NCBI GenBank assembly: GCA_965222725.1
Contig: OZ244969.1
Location: forward strand, 4,960,001 to 5,024,000
Origin: GCA-2748575 sp965222725
Lineage (GTDB): Bacteria; Pseudomonadota; Gammaproteobacteria; Pseudomonadales; Ketobacteraceae
DNA length: 64,000 bases
Direction: 5' to 3'
Part shown: positions 41,082-48,871 of the stretch, one piece after another
Position numbering within the stretch: the stretch's first letter is position 1
Layout of the letters: every line of letters starts with the position of its first letter
The notes under the pieces: generated by a model
Seen by the model: the letters and a program-made list of their open reading frames with translations, nothing else
The model's database searches: none
What the model was told of the DNA's origin: nothing
Translations under genes and position numbers: made by a program

Positions 41082-43347
41082 TAGTTGCGCCAGAATCCGG
41101 GCGCGCCGTTCCGTAAATATCTACCCGCGTAGACAGCCTGTCGCTATAACGCGCCTCAAACAGATCAAATGTCGGGTGCTCAACATTGGCACCGATAAGC
41201 AACGAGCTTTCCTGAGGTGTAAAATCCAAATGGGAGGCGCCCTGCAGCTGGCCGCCAGCGTTCTCTACCGAATTAAGATCAAAACCAAGGGCCTGAAGCT
41301 CTGAGAAATTTGTCGCACCCTCCAGATCAAGGGAAACAGGATCCTTGTAGACGTTGTAATCCATCAGAGATGTAGCGGTAACCGCGTGCCCATCCCGAAT
41401 CCTGTAATGCACAGGTTGGGGTGAATTTTGGTTGAAGGTTCCCCAGTAGTTGCCCGCAAAAATATACTCATACTCAGCAGTGCCAGCTCCGCCCCAGTGA
41501 TGGACACCTTTATCGAAGAACTCAATCGTATTATTGATGAGGTGATAAACACGGTAGGCCGTTCCCGTGTTGCCCAGAACGAATGCACCCACATCACTAC
41601 CAACACTCGAATGTTGGTGCCAAACATGGCAGCCGACAACAAAACCATGGTTGCACTGCATCCGGACAGCGGTATTCATGTCCCAGATGCGAGAGTTGAA
41701 GCACCAGATATAATCCGGCGGATCACTGGAGACATCCACGTTATAAACAATGGCGGTACCATCTGAACCAGATCCGCTGGCGTAACTCACTGCACGAAAG
41801 TCCCAGCAATCCACGCGGGATATGATGTGGTCCACTCGGCGCTTGATATCGATAGCGTTCTCACCTTCGCTGTGACACTTATCACGAGCAAGGTTGATAT
41901 TGTTGCCGCCATTGATTTGAATTGAGTCGCCGGCGTTATCGTGAATCAGGCAGTCGTACACCCAGAGACCAACTGCGGATGTTCCGCCCTGCACGCCATG
42001 AACATCATTTTCATCGCTGAAATTTTCAAAGATGATGCCGTTGTCATGGATGTGGCAATTGATAATTGCCCGCGTCGGAGTAATGTTCCCCATGGCCGTG
42101 CCAGTGGTGCGCTGCTGTCCGAAAACTTCCGAATGGCGAACACAAGTATGACCGGCTGTCGAATCCCCTGAATCTGTGCGCTGCTGGATATCAACGTTTT
42201 CAAATCGCAACCCCTCAAATACGGCATATGCACCTGCATAGCGCCACTGCTTTTGAGAGCCTGTAAGGTTGGCCGCCTGCACGTGGGGCTTGTTTGGGCC
42301 ATCAACCACACCTGACACAATCACATAATTGCCGGCGGTTGCCGCGGTACCGTTCAGAAACCACTTGAGCGTGCCACCCGCCGGCAATACATACGGCGTA
42401 TCAACACCGCCACGAATAAAGATCTTTGTGCCAGCTGCAAACTGGACCGAGGAGCCTACCGGCAAAGTTGCCCGAGGCAGGGTCGGGCTGCCAAGCCCGC
42501 CTACATTGGTATCGCTCGCGCTCGGATGACTGTTATCAATCCAGTAATCCACACCCTCAACAAAGTCACCTTCGGTAGGGGAAGGCACATGAGCAATATC
42601 AGGTAATGGTGCGGCACCTGGCTCTTCCTGCGTAGCGGCTGTGGTTTCCAGCGTAACGGTCGCCTCATTAGAGGTGCCCGTAATATCCACACAGGTATAT
42701 GAAAACGTCTCAGTTCCAACCCCTGCAGGGACGAACATGAGTCCGTCAGGGCCCAGCGGCCCTGCCACGGTATGCGGGATTGACGCTATAGCGGTGTCAC
42801 CATCATACAGAGTGCCGGTCGCTGGCAACGCCGTGATTGTCCACTCCGTTATAGCATCCCGGTACCGCACAGAAACATCGTGATTCGGGTAATCAGCGCC
42901 ATCCGTTGCTTCATAGGTAATCTGCGAACTATACCCTGCCAAAGCAATATACTTGCCGATACCAGCAACACACTGATAACGGAAAGGGATCGCAGCAATA
43001 CCGACACCAGGCTGCGCAGAATCGTCTATGCCGTCCAAAAACTCAGAATCGTAATATCCGTAGATTGACCCGACAAAATTATCAGTACCACTGACAGCAG
43101 TGTATTGCGCCTTGATTTCGCTTCGTTTCTGAATCCTCGACCAAGCCCGCTTGGTCTGCTTATGCTCAGGCAGCTTATCCCACTGGCGATACATATAAGC
43201 CCGGGCTTTCCGGAGCGCCATTAAATGCTTGTGGGTCTGATCCGGAGCGGCTCTGTTGCCACCCACCAAACGTAGGTGGTTCTTTTTTGGCGGCTTACTG
43301 GCCTGCCGTACAGAAACAGCCAGACGATTGACTTTAACCGGGACCAT
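41059..43347 (-). CDS. Beta-helix tailspike-like protein (possible polysaccharide depolymerase)
   Basis: 762 residues. A basic helical N-terminus (about 1-75) is followed by an Ig-like segment (TLYDGDTAIASIPHTVAGPLGPDGLMFVP) and then, from about 300, many short repeats of a right-handed parallel beta-helix (RFENVDIQQRT, RAIINCHIHDNGIIFENF, WVYDCLIHDNAGDSIQINGG, AIDIKRRVDHIISRVDCWDF). This fold is shared by pectate lyase-like tailspikes that cleave capsule or O-antigen. The end TRVDIYGTARPDSGATIGAVE is typical for the fold's last turn. Catalytic residues cannot be fixed by eye. Confidence 0.75.
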   Translation of the reverse strand: MVPVKVNRLAVSVRQASKPPKKNHLRLVGGNRAAPDQTHKHLMALRKARAYMYRQWDKLPEHKQTKRAWSRIQKRSEIKAQYTAVSGTDNFVGSIYGYYDSEFLDGIDDSAQPGVGIAAIPFRYQCVAGIGKYIALAGYSSQITYEATDGADYPNHDVSVRYRDAITEWTITALPATGTLYDGDTAIASIPHTVAGPLGPDGLMFVPAGVGTETFSYTCVDITGTSNEATVTLETTAATQEEPGAAPLPDIAHVPSPTEGDFVEGVDYWIDNSHPSASDTNVGGLGSPTLPRATLPVGSSVQFAAGTKIFIRGGVDTPYVLPAGGTLKWFLNGTAATAGNYVIVSGVVDGPNKPHVQAANLTGSQKQWRYAGAYAVFEGLRFENVDIQQRTDSGDSTAGHTCVRHSEVFGQQRTTGTAMGNITPTRAIINCHIHDNGIIFENFSDENDVHGVQGGTSAVGLWVYDCLIHDNAGDSIQINGGNNINLARDKCHSEGENAIDIKRRVDHIISRVDCWDFRAVSYASGSGSDGTAIVYNVDVSSDPPDYIWCFNSRIWDMNTAVRMQCNHGFVVGCHVWHQHSSVGSDVGAFVLGNTGTAYRVYHLINNTIEFFDKGVHHWGGAGTAEYEYIFAGNYWGTFNQNSPQPVHYRIRDGHAVTATSLMDYNVYKDPVSLDLEGATNFSELQALGFDLNSVENAGGQLQGASHLDFTPQESSLLIGANVEHPTFDLFEARYSDRLSTRVDIYGTARPDSGATIGAVEHV

Positions 43348-43675
43348 TATTTTTGGCTCCTTGGATCAACAGGTACTTTATTTCACCAAGCTCAGAGGTA
43401 ACGTTGTTCTTCATAACTTCCAGATCTGCGGCTATTTTCCGCTGGGTGTTACCGTAATTGGTCATATTGAGCTCTATGATCGACACCCTCTTATCCATCT
43501 CGATGAGAGATACAGAGGCAGGCTTTTCCAGCAACTCCAAACGGGCATTGGTAAGCGCAATGCTTGTGCGCAAATCATAAAAAGCCCCCAGGCCAGCAAC
43601 AGCCAGGCCAATGCTTGCAATGACATGAGACCAGTTAAATGCCTTTGTCTTATGGATTCCTTCGCGCTCGCTCAC
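43334..43675 (-). CDS. Membrane-anchored coiled-coil protein (XhlA-like)
   Basis: 113 residues: an N-terminal transmembrane segment (VIASIGLAVAGLGAFYDL, about 18-35) followed by a long helical coiled-coil (ALTNARLELLEKP, ISIIELNMTNYGNTQRKIAADLEVMKNNVTSELGEIKYLL). Similar layout occurs in hemolysin XhlA-type lysis proteins and in spanin-like parts. Part of a three-gene group of small membrane proteins that starts the late operon. Confidence 0.6.
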   Translation of the reverse strand: MSEREGIHKTKAFNWSHVIASIGLAVAGLGAFYDLRTSIALTNARLELLEKPASVSLIEMDKRVSIIELNMTNYGNTQRKIAADLEVMKNNVTSELGEIKYLLIQGAKNNGPG

Positions 43676-43678
43676 TAG

Positions 43679-43900
43679 CTACTTCATCCTGACATTTTCG
43701 TATGAAGAGAACCCCATGTAGCAGCCAACCACCGAACCAAAGAAAATAAAGATTGCCGTGAATACGGATTCGGTACCCTGAAACCGTGAAGGCTCATACA
43801 GATACACCCCCACAACCACCAAAGCAGCAACCAGGCAACTGTAAGTGATGCGCCGGCGGCGCTTCCAAAGATCGTTGGGCTTAGGGTGTTCGGGAGTCAT
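43679..43900 (-). CDS. Two-TM small membrane protein, holin candidate
   Basis: 73 residues with two hydrophobic segments (YSCLVAALVVVGVYLY, about 20-35; AIFIFFGSVVGCYMGFSSY, about 49-67) and a basic N-terminus (KRRRRITY). The two-span layout and charged end fit a class II holin. It overlaps the upstream gene by 4 bases. Confidence 0.6.
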   Translation of the reverse strand: MTPEHPKPNDLWKRRRRITYSCLVAALVVVGVYLYEPSRFQGTESVFTAIFIFFGSVVGCYMGFSSYENVRMK

Positions 43901-44049
43901 AACAATGCCTTATACCAATCGGTAACGATGTACCCGAGCAGCGTCAGGAACCACACAACATAGAACAAATCCCACTTTCTCCAGGCAATAGCGGCCCGCC
44001 GGCGATTCTCTGCGTCGAGAGCCGCTTTTAGTTTTGCTATGAGCTTCAT
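43897..44049 (-). CDS. Single-TM small membrane protein
   Basis: 50 residues from ATG 44049, with helical basic N-terminus (AKLKAALDAENRRRAAIAWRKW) and one hydrophobic segment (FYVVWFLTLLGYIV). A longer TTG-initiated version is possible but would begin inside a terminator hairpin, so I prefer the ATG. Possible holin or anti-holin partner of the neighbouring two-TM protein. Confidence 0.55.
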   Translation of the reverse strand: MKLIAKLKAALDAENRRRAAIAWRKWDLFYVVWFLTLLGYIVTDWYKALL

Positions 44050-44062
44050 GGGATTCCGGAAT

Positions 44063-44096
44063 AAAAAGCCCGCGACCGGTTTCAAGGATGGCGGGC
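44063..44096 (-). terminator. Terminator, second of tandem pair before the late genes
   Basis: Minus strand GCCCGC-N17-GCGGGC followed by TTTTTATT. It lies 13 bases before the first late gene, so late transcription must read through it. Confidence 0.7.
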
Positions 44097-44147
44097 AGGG
44101 TGCCGATGGATCAGAGAGACCTACGACTAAGGGGTTGTTTCGGGCAT

Positions 44148-44178
44148 AAAAAAACCCGGCATTTGAGGGCCGGGTTTT
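44148..44178 (-). terminator. Terminator, first of tandem pair (tR'-like)
   Basis: Minus strand AAAACCCGGC-N8-GCCGGGTTTT followed by more T: a 10-bp stem and T run. It lies about 60 bases after a pR'-like start site, the arrangement of lambda tR'. Confidence 0.85.
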
Positions 44179-44243
44179 CTCTAAGGGTATCGCTTAATGC
44201 GCAATGCTGTGTTTTGAGCGCAGCACCCGCATCATGGGGAAAC

Positions 44244-44272
44244 ACACTACCACTTTGAGGGGTTACTGTAAA
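44244..44272 (-). promoter_or_regulatory. pR'-like late promoter candidate
   Basis: Minus strand TTTACA, a 17-bp spacer and TAGTGT, with predicted start near 44237. It sits downstream of the Q-like gene and directly upstream of two tandem terminators, as lambda pR' does. Confidence 0.5.
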
Positions 44273-44292
44273 TACATACACCCCCACTTTTT

Positions 44293-44535
44293 TTAAAGAC
44301 GGCCTTTGGCCTTCTGGTACATGTAGAACGCCTGGGTGTGAGACATACCCATTGCTTTACCAATGGCCTCAAACGTCATTTTCTCGGGCCCTTCGCGCAT
44401 ACGCAGCACGTCGCGCAGCTGCTCTTGCTCTTTTGTCAGGGGATGCGGGTTTACCAGATCCGCCATCCCAATCACCAGCCCTGAGGATTTTTTGTAAACG
44501 GGATACCTTGGCTGCGGTTGCTCGCTTGTATGCAT
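44293..44535 (-). CDS. Small HTH protein, possible late regulator
   Basis: 80 residues. C-terminal half LTKEQEQLRDVLRMREGPEKMTFEAIGKAMGMSHTQAFYMYQKAKGRL has the spacing of a sigma-region-4-like helix-turn-helix. ATG at 44535 has a GAGGT site. The 5' half overlaps the end of the preceding gene in another frame by 167 bases. It lies just upstream of the pR'-like promoter and might help control late genes. Confidence 0.6.
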   Translation of the reverse strand: MHTSEQPQPRYPVYKKSSGLVIGMADLVNPHPLTKEQEQLRDVLRMREGPEKMTFEAIGKAMGMSHTQAFYMYQKAKGRL

Positions 44536-44680
44536 TGTTCAGACACCTCTTCTGTTTTTCTGATAACTCAACTCGCCGGTGCAGCTTCGACAACCTGGAC
44601 ACCAACTCCAAATCAAACTCTGTCAGCTGGTCCCGATTCTCCAGGCACACAACAATCTTTTGCCACTCGGCTCCCAGCAT
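44369..44680 (-). CDS. Small phage protein, function unknown
   Basis: 103 residues from ATG 44680 (GGGGGTGGGG upstream). The first half (RDQLTEFDLELVSRLSKLHRRVELSEKQKRCLNNAYKRA) has the LSEKQ...L...Y pattern seen in many small replication-region proteins of phages. The second half, where it overlaps the next gene, is Arg/Ala-rich and may be a run-on into shadow sequence. Confidence 0.5.
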   Translation of the reverse strand: MLGAEWQKIVVCLENRDQLTEFDLELVSRLSKLHRRVELSEKQKRCLNNAYKRATAAKVSRLQKILRAGDWDGGSGKPASPDKRARAAARRAAYARRARENDV

Positions 44681-44698
44681 TCCCCACCCCCACAAAGA

Positions 44699-45562
44699 TC
44701 AACATGAACACCCCCGCCGGCTTAACGTCTTCCGACCAATAGCAGCATGGTTCGGTACCGGCCCTCCCACACACACAAACCGCTCCACCCCCAAACGCTC
44801 TTTCACTTCCACCGGTTTCGGGTCAGCCCCCGTCAGTGAACCGGTGGGCTTCTTTGGCAGATCATCGAAAATTGTATTGGCCAGCTTCCGCAAACCTGCC
44901 CGGATCTGAGCATCAAGCTCAAGTTCAAAGATCTGCCGGCGTTCACGCCAGGTCTGTTCATACGACTTGTTGTCGATATACAATAGGCGAGCCATGGACC
45001 GACCAGACAACTCCCGCATGCCAGAGCCGATATAAACCGTCTCACCCGTGGGCGCCTCTGCAGGACGCTGCCCAGTACAGGCTTTGCAAACCTTCTGCTT
45101 TGGCCCCTGGGCAATCTCACCCCTACCCCGGCAATTCATGCACGTGCACAACCACGGCACCAGCTTCTCCACCAATGCAATCTGGGCCATATGCCTGGTC
45201 ACTTCCTTCCCTGCCTTCAACCGCCACTTTCTCCGCTTAGCTACAAGAGCCATATGGGAATAAAACGCCCTATCCAGATCTGTCTTTGCTACGAATGTTT
45301 CTATGAGGTATCGGTATGCTGACTCTAGGTTGAATGTTGCGCCTTCCTCTTGTCGGGCCATCTTGCGAAATTGGATTACCCGATCGCCAACAATAGGCGG
45401 CTGAATCAAAGACATCAGCAAGTGGTACTGCAGCAGGCTGATGTGCCCGTATGTCATCCCGGCCGCAATGTTCTCCATCGTGATAAACACAGGGCCACCA
45501 GCACCGATCGAGACACTGAAGCCCTTGGCCGTTAACTTGTAGATCAACTTCTCACCTCTCAT
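44699..45562 (-). CDS. Zinc-finger protein at the antiterminator Q position
   Basis: 287 residues from ATG 45562 (AAGGGGTGGGA before it). The middle carries CTCMNCRGRGEIAQ...KVCKACTGQ, a DnaJ-type pair of CxxC motifs as in the phage 82-type antiterminator Q. The flanks are helical and basic (RHMAQIALVEKLVPWL; SYEQTWRERRQIFELELD). Position fits Q: downstream of replication genes and upstream of a pR'-like promoter and tandem terminators. Similarity to Q is by motif and location only. Confidence 0.6.
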   Translation of the reverse strand: MRGEKLIYKLTAKGFSVSIGAGGPVFITMENIAAGMTYGHISLLQYHLLMSLIQPPIVGDRVIQFRKMARQEEGATFNLESAYRYLIETFVAKTDLDRAFYSHMALVAKRRKWRLKAGKEVTRHMAQIALVEKLVPWLCTCMNCRGRGEIAQGPKQKVCKACTGQRPAEAPTGETVYIGSGMRELSGRSMARLLYIDNKSYEQTWRERRQIFELELDAQIRAGLRKLANTIFDDLPKKPTGSLTGADPKPVEVKERLGVERFVCVGGPVPNHAAIGRKTLSRRGCSC

Positions 45563-45584
45563 TCCCACCCCTTATTTTTGTGAT

Positions 45585-45639
45585 TTGGCAGTTTTCGCCA
45601 TATAACCCCGGGAAACACGGGTACTAATTGGCAGTTTTC
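45585..45639. repeat. Direct repeat upstream of the Q-like gene
   Basis: TTGGCAGTTTTC occurs at 45585-45596 and 45628-45639, 43 bases apart, with a related TTGGCAATTTTC at 51166-51177 in the origin region. Possible protein-binding site; no function assigned. Confidence 0.5.
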
Positions 45640-45916
45640 ACACCTTTAACGGCCCATCGTCACGCTCATGGGTACCGCTAGGCTTGGCATACCACCAGCG
45701 CATTGAAAGTAAATTCTTCTCAAACGCCTTTTTAGCCTCGTCCATACGCTTCCTGAACAATTCGGCTGCAGCTTTCTCAACCTGTGCCTGGCTGGGCTCT
45801 GGGGTATTACCAGTAAATTCGATTGTGGTGACAGACTTCTCACCCTGCTGCTGGTGCTTCACCGTTACCCGCTCATAGTGGGGCGCCAGGGCTGCGATCG
45901 CTTTATCCAAACTCAT
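45638..45916 (-). CDS. Hypothetical phage protein
   Basis: 92 residues, one mixed domain (TIEFTGNTPEPSQAQVEKAAAELFRKRMDEAKKAFEKNL) with an amphipathic helix. ATGA overlap with the gene at 45913. Not recognised. Confidence 0.6.
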   Translation of the reverse strand: MSLDKAIAALAPHYERVTVKHQQQGEKSVTTIEFTGNTPEPSQAQVEKAAAELFRKRMDEAKKAFEKNLLSMRWWYAKPSGTHERDDGPLKV

Positions 45917-46230
45917 AACTCCAATACCTTCAGCAGCTTATCTGCAGCCTTATCAATCGCACTGCTCATGACAGAGGCCGGATCACTGCCCTGAACGAAT
46001 ACAAAGTCGTTACTGGTGCTGTTCTTAAAGAACGTTATGGCTTCGAAGAAATCATTGTCACCGCAGACCAGGTCCTCCCAACGCTCCCAGAGCTCATCAG
46101 GCTGTTCCACAATAGCGAGCAGGCAATACCAATCAGGATGGCTATAGCGAGAAGCCATAATCCGAATCTCACCATTACACGCCTCAATGGTGTGAAGCAG
46201 CCGATCTTGAGGGGAAGCAAACTCCAACAT
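45913..46230 (-). CDS. Hypothetical phage protein
   Basis: 105 residues, acidic, no recognised motif; contains PDELWERWEDLVCGDNDFFEAITFF, an aromatic-rich helix pair. Start ATG 46230 within a TGATG overlap with the previous gene's stop, so the two are translationally coupled. Confidence 0.6.
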   Translation of the reverse strand: MLEFASPQDRLLHTIEACNGEIRIMASRYSHPDWYCLLAIVEQPDELWERWEDLVCGDNDFFEAITFFKNSTSNDFVFVQGSDPASVMSSAIDKAADKLLKVLEL

Positions 46231-46403
46231 CACACACCACCCTTAGCCAGCACCTCATAGGCCTCCAGCACATCATCGATATCATCCACCGCCTCAATGG
46301 CCTGCGTGATAGGCTCCCAGGCATTGCTGTAGCAGGTCTTTGCCGGCTCCCAGCCACGGTCATCCATGGAGATCAACAACTGACGGCGCTTGTTCTTCGC
46401 CAT
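46230..46403 (-). CDS. Hypothetical phage protein
   Basis: 57 residues from ATG 46403 (GGGAGACG upstream). NNAWEPITQAIEAVDDIDDVLEAYEVLAKGG-like helix. The frame extends further upstream but overlaps a better gene there. No function assigned. Confidence 0.6.
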   Translation of the reverse strand: MAKNKRRQLLISMDDRGWEPAKTCYSNAWEPITQAIEAVDDIDDVLEAYEVLAKGGV

Positions 46404-46423
46404 CGTCTCCCGCTTCCGCAGGC

Positions 46424-46759
46424 TCAGGTGGATAATTCCCCCACCAGGGAAATGGATCTCTGCCCCAGTACCATCTGGGCTCCTAAGCGCTCTATCAGTT
46501 CTCTCTGCAGTTCCCATGGCAACCCCTTCTGTTCTGCCTGAGTGACGATCTCCCGCACCAACTCAGGCCTGATTGTCGAAAAGTTCTCGTTATTGATGTA
46601 AGTCCGGACCATGTACACCAGTGATCCCGGATCCTGTCTGATTCGCCTCAAGATGCTGGCAGCCAGCCTCTGTATCTGCCTGGCCTTTGCCCCACGGGCT
46701 GCCTGACTCAAGCCAGCAGCTTCCGCACATCCACCCACTCCTTGGCTTTTCATGGTCAT
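46424..46759 (-). CDS. Hypothetical helical phage protein
   Basis: 111 residues from ATG 46759 in a TGATG overlap with the previous stop. Helical and charged (GAKARQIQRLAASILRRIRQDP; IRPELVREIVTQAEQKGLPWELQRELIERLG). Not assigned. Confidence 0.6.
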   Translation of the reverse strand: MTMKSQGVGGCAEAAGLSQAARGAKARQIQRLAASILRRIRQDPGSLVYMVRTYINNENFSTIRPELVREIVTQAEQKGLPWELQRELIERLGAQMVLGQRSISLVGELST

Positions 46760-47253
46760 CACTCCCGTTGCTGTGGTTTCCTGATCCCATTGCGCTCAAC
46801 TTCAGCAATTAAAATGTCGATCTCGTGGCGGACCTTCCGTAGATCCTCCAACCCCTTGCCGGTTGCTCTGTTGTACCGGGTAAGGCGCTTGATCATGCAA
46901 CCCTCAAAGAACCCGATACCGTTGGCGAGAATGTACTGGCCGGGCTGGATCTCACATTCCCGGTAGTGGCTGCCACCAACCTGAATATCGAAAGGATCAC
47001 CACCCTTTTCTTTGACGGCGAAGAACAAGCCCAGGTCTTCGGCCTCATCTTTCATAAGATGCATAGCGGCAGCAGACTCTACAAAGTCAAAAACAGGCAC
47101 CTTCTCGTGAATGGTCACATCATCCATGTTCCTGAGAGCAGACAACACGGCCTTCTCACCAGGTGTCAGGATTTCCTTGAACTCGTTGTCACCCACCTGA
47201 GTGAATGAACTGTTGGCCTTTCTGGCCTGCATGCTGTCTGTGCTGTTGGTCAC
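46759..47253 (-). CDS. DUF3310 family protein
   Basis: 164 residues, GTG start immediately after the upstream stop with GAGGTGG as ribosome site. The C-terminal half DIQVGGSHYRECEIQPGQYILANG ... GCMIKRLTRYNRATGKGLEDLRKVRHEIDIL is the DUF3310/SaV domain, widespread in phages next to nucleotide-metabolism genes; it is thought to be an enzyme-like small domain. Function unknown. Confidence 0.82.
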   Translation of the reverse strand: MTNSTDSMQARKANSSFTQVGDNEFKEILTPGEKAVLSALRNMDDVTIHEKVPVFDFVESAAAMHLMKDEAEDLGLFFAVKEKGGDPFDIQVGGSHYRECEIQPGQYILANGIGFFEGCMIKRLTRYNRATGKGLEDLRKVRHEIDILIAEVERNGIRKPQQRE

Positions 47254-48300
47254 CTATGCCACCTCGCTCTGTTGTTTTACTGCCGGATACTGGCTCCACT
47301 CCCTGCCATCCAGGGTGCGGCCGGCCCGTTTCTTTCCAAACCTCCATACCTTATGTGGCGCATGCCGTGGCGGCTCAAAGTAATACCCCGCAGAATCTGG
47401 TAACCCGTCAGGCAAACCACCATCTGGTGATGGGGCATACTCACCCCACTGCTTGAAGAAAAAAGGAGTCCCAGCAGCAAAACACTGGTCACGCAGCGAG
47501 CGAACCCACTCCGGATGCATGGGCCTGACCTTGGTGCCTGACTCACCACCTACCACCACCCAATCCAGCCGTGTATCTGAGCGCAAACAGGAGACGTGGG
47601 AGCCATCTAGATATTGCTCTGCAGACCCAGGCACCATCATTAAATTGATGGGCCCCAACAATGGCTCAGCACTAATCCACCGCACCGCAGCCGGGGCCTG
47701 TAGTAACAGTGGAATTCGCTCTTCTGCAGTGGCCTGATCCTCCACAGACACCCCCAGCCAAACGTTTTCATACGGAAAACCAGGGCCGCAGTTGTCATAC
47801 CCTCCCCGATTGGCTGTCGCCGGTTCCCAAATCAGATCCTCAAGTGCCGAACCATGCCAAGCCACCCACTCAATACCATCATCAATGCCATCGCACTCAT
47901 AGGGGTCACGCAATGCAGCCCACCGGAAAAACTCCACCATCCGTTCCGGACGCTTTGTCAGCACCTGATAGGTGTGCCTGGTGGTGACGCTCATGATGTA
48001 GAACACCGCGGCTATGTATTCGAAAGGCACTGCAGGGTGAAACAAATCAGACATGCTGTTCACAAAGATCATCCGGGGCTTCACCCACCGCCAGGGCTCC
48101 AGCAGCTTTTCCGGCACCAACTTGATGGCACCATTCCACTGCCCTCCCTTGGCGATAAGCCCTTGGTACGGTTGCCCGGATCCGCTGAACCGATTCGCAA
48201 CAGTCTCCGCGTAGCAGTTACGGCAACCCTCACTCACCCGGGAACACCCCCGGAGCGGGTTCCACGTTGCCTCTGTCCATTCAATCGATGTCTTACCCAT
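47254..48300 (-). CDS. Gp37/Gp68-family (DUF5131) protein
   Basis: 348 residues from ATG 48300. It opens SIEWTEATWNPLRGCSRVSEGCRNCYAE, the C-x6-C-x2-C motif of the Gp37/Gp68 (DUF5131) family, reminiscent of radical-SAM iron-sulfur enzymes but with different spacing from the classic CxxxCxxC. Further landmarks: IFVNSMSDLFH, YQVLTKRPERM, NVWLGVSVEDQ, WISAEPLLGPI, WVVVGGESG. Common in phages and mobile elements; substrate unknown. Its stop abuts the DUF3310 start. Confidence 0.85.
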   Translation of the reverse strand: MGKTSIEWTEATWNPLRGCSRVSEGCRNCYAETVANRFSGSGQPYQGLIAKGGQWNGAIKLVPEKLLEPWRWVKPRMIFVNSMSDLFHPAVPFEYIAAVFYIMSVTTRHTYQVLTKRPERMVEFFRWAALRDPYECDGIDDGIEWVAWHGSALEDLIWEPATANRGGYDNCGPGFPYENVWLGVSVEDQATAEERIPLLLQAPAAVRWISAEPLLGPINLMMVPGSAEQYLDGSHVSCLRSDTRLDWVVVGGESGTKVRPMHPEWVRSLRDQCFAAGTPFFFKQWGEYAPSPDGGLPDGLPDSAGYYFEPPRHAPHKVWRFGKKRAGRTLDGREWSQYPAVKQQSEVA

Positions 48301-48451
48301 GGCTTCCCATATCCTCCATATCAAAGAGCAGCACTGGCCCACCTACACCCGGCAACCCGCAGTAAACGATTTCCCTTGAATCCCGGCGACAGACAAAACA
48401 GCGGCCAAGGCCGTCAACCGCCCAGGTGTAGTTTTTCAGAAGCTCATCCAT
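48293..48451 (-). CDS. Small CxxC protein
   Basis: 52 residues from ATG 48451 (GGGGAG upstream), with YTWAVDGLGRCFVCRRDS and overlapping neighbours by 8 bases on both sides. CxxC suggests metal binding. Not assigned. Confidence 0.55.
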   Translation of the reverse strand: MDELLKNYTWAVDGLGRCFVCRRDSREIVYCGLPGVGGPVLLFDMEDMGSHG

Positions 48452-48725
48452 TAGCTGGCTCCCCAAAAAGCCCGGGGCCGTTGATCTGATTAACCACCGT
48501 TCTGACGTGCCGCAATGCAACTTCTTCATCCACGGAATCGAAAAACATCTCGATTTTGTTCCAATCTTCGTGGCTGTCGGTGTCTGCATTCACACCAATA
48601 GAGCAAACACCGAGGCCGGGAGGCTCAAAATAAAACCTAACCTCAGGCAGGCAATCCTCATTCGTGTCGATCTTCACCAAGACCTGGCCGAGATCTTCTG
48701 TTTCAAATAATTTTGCAAATGCCAT
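48444..48725 (-). CDS. Hypothetical phage protein
   Basis: 93 residues, acidic, mixed alpha/beta (LFETEDLGQVLVKIDTNEDCLPEV; EDWNKIEMFFDSVDEEVALRHVRTVVNQI). No recognised family. Overlaps the following small gene by 8 bases. Confidence 0.6.
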   Translation of the reverse strand: MAFAKLFETEDLGQVLVKIDTNEDCLPEVRFYFEPPGLGVCSIGVNADTDSHEDWNKIEMFFDSVDEEVALRHVRTVVNQINGPGLFGEPANG

Positions 48726-48751
48726 GCGATTCCCCTTAGTTGTTAAGTGGC

Positions 48752-48871
48752 TTAAGCGTTCCTTTTGGCCCAGCTGCAGTTAGGATTCAAAGTGCCAGCT
48801 GCCTTACGGCGTTCCATCTTCCGCCACTTAATCTGGTTCTGTTTGTCGTTCTCGTGGATCTTGCTGTTCAT
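48752..48871 (-). CDS. Very small basic protein
   Basis: 39 residues, ATG 48871 with GGAGA nearby; sequence KIHENDKQNQIKWRKMERRK is strongly basic. Shares 4 bases with the end of the methylase gene, as real genes of this operon do. Function unknown. Confidence 0.5.
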   Translation of the reverse strand: MNSKIHENDKQNQIKWRKMERRKAAGTLNPNCSWAKRNA

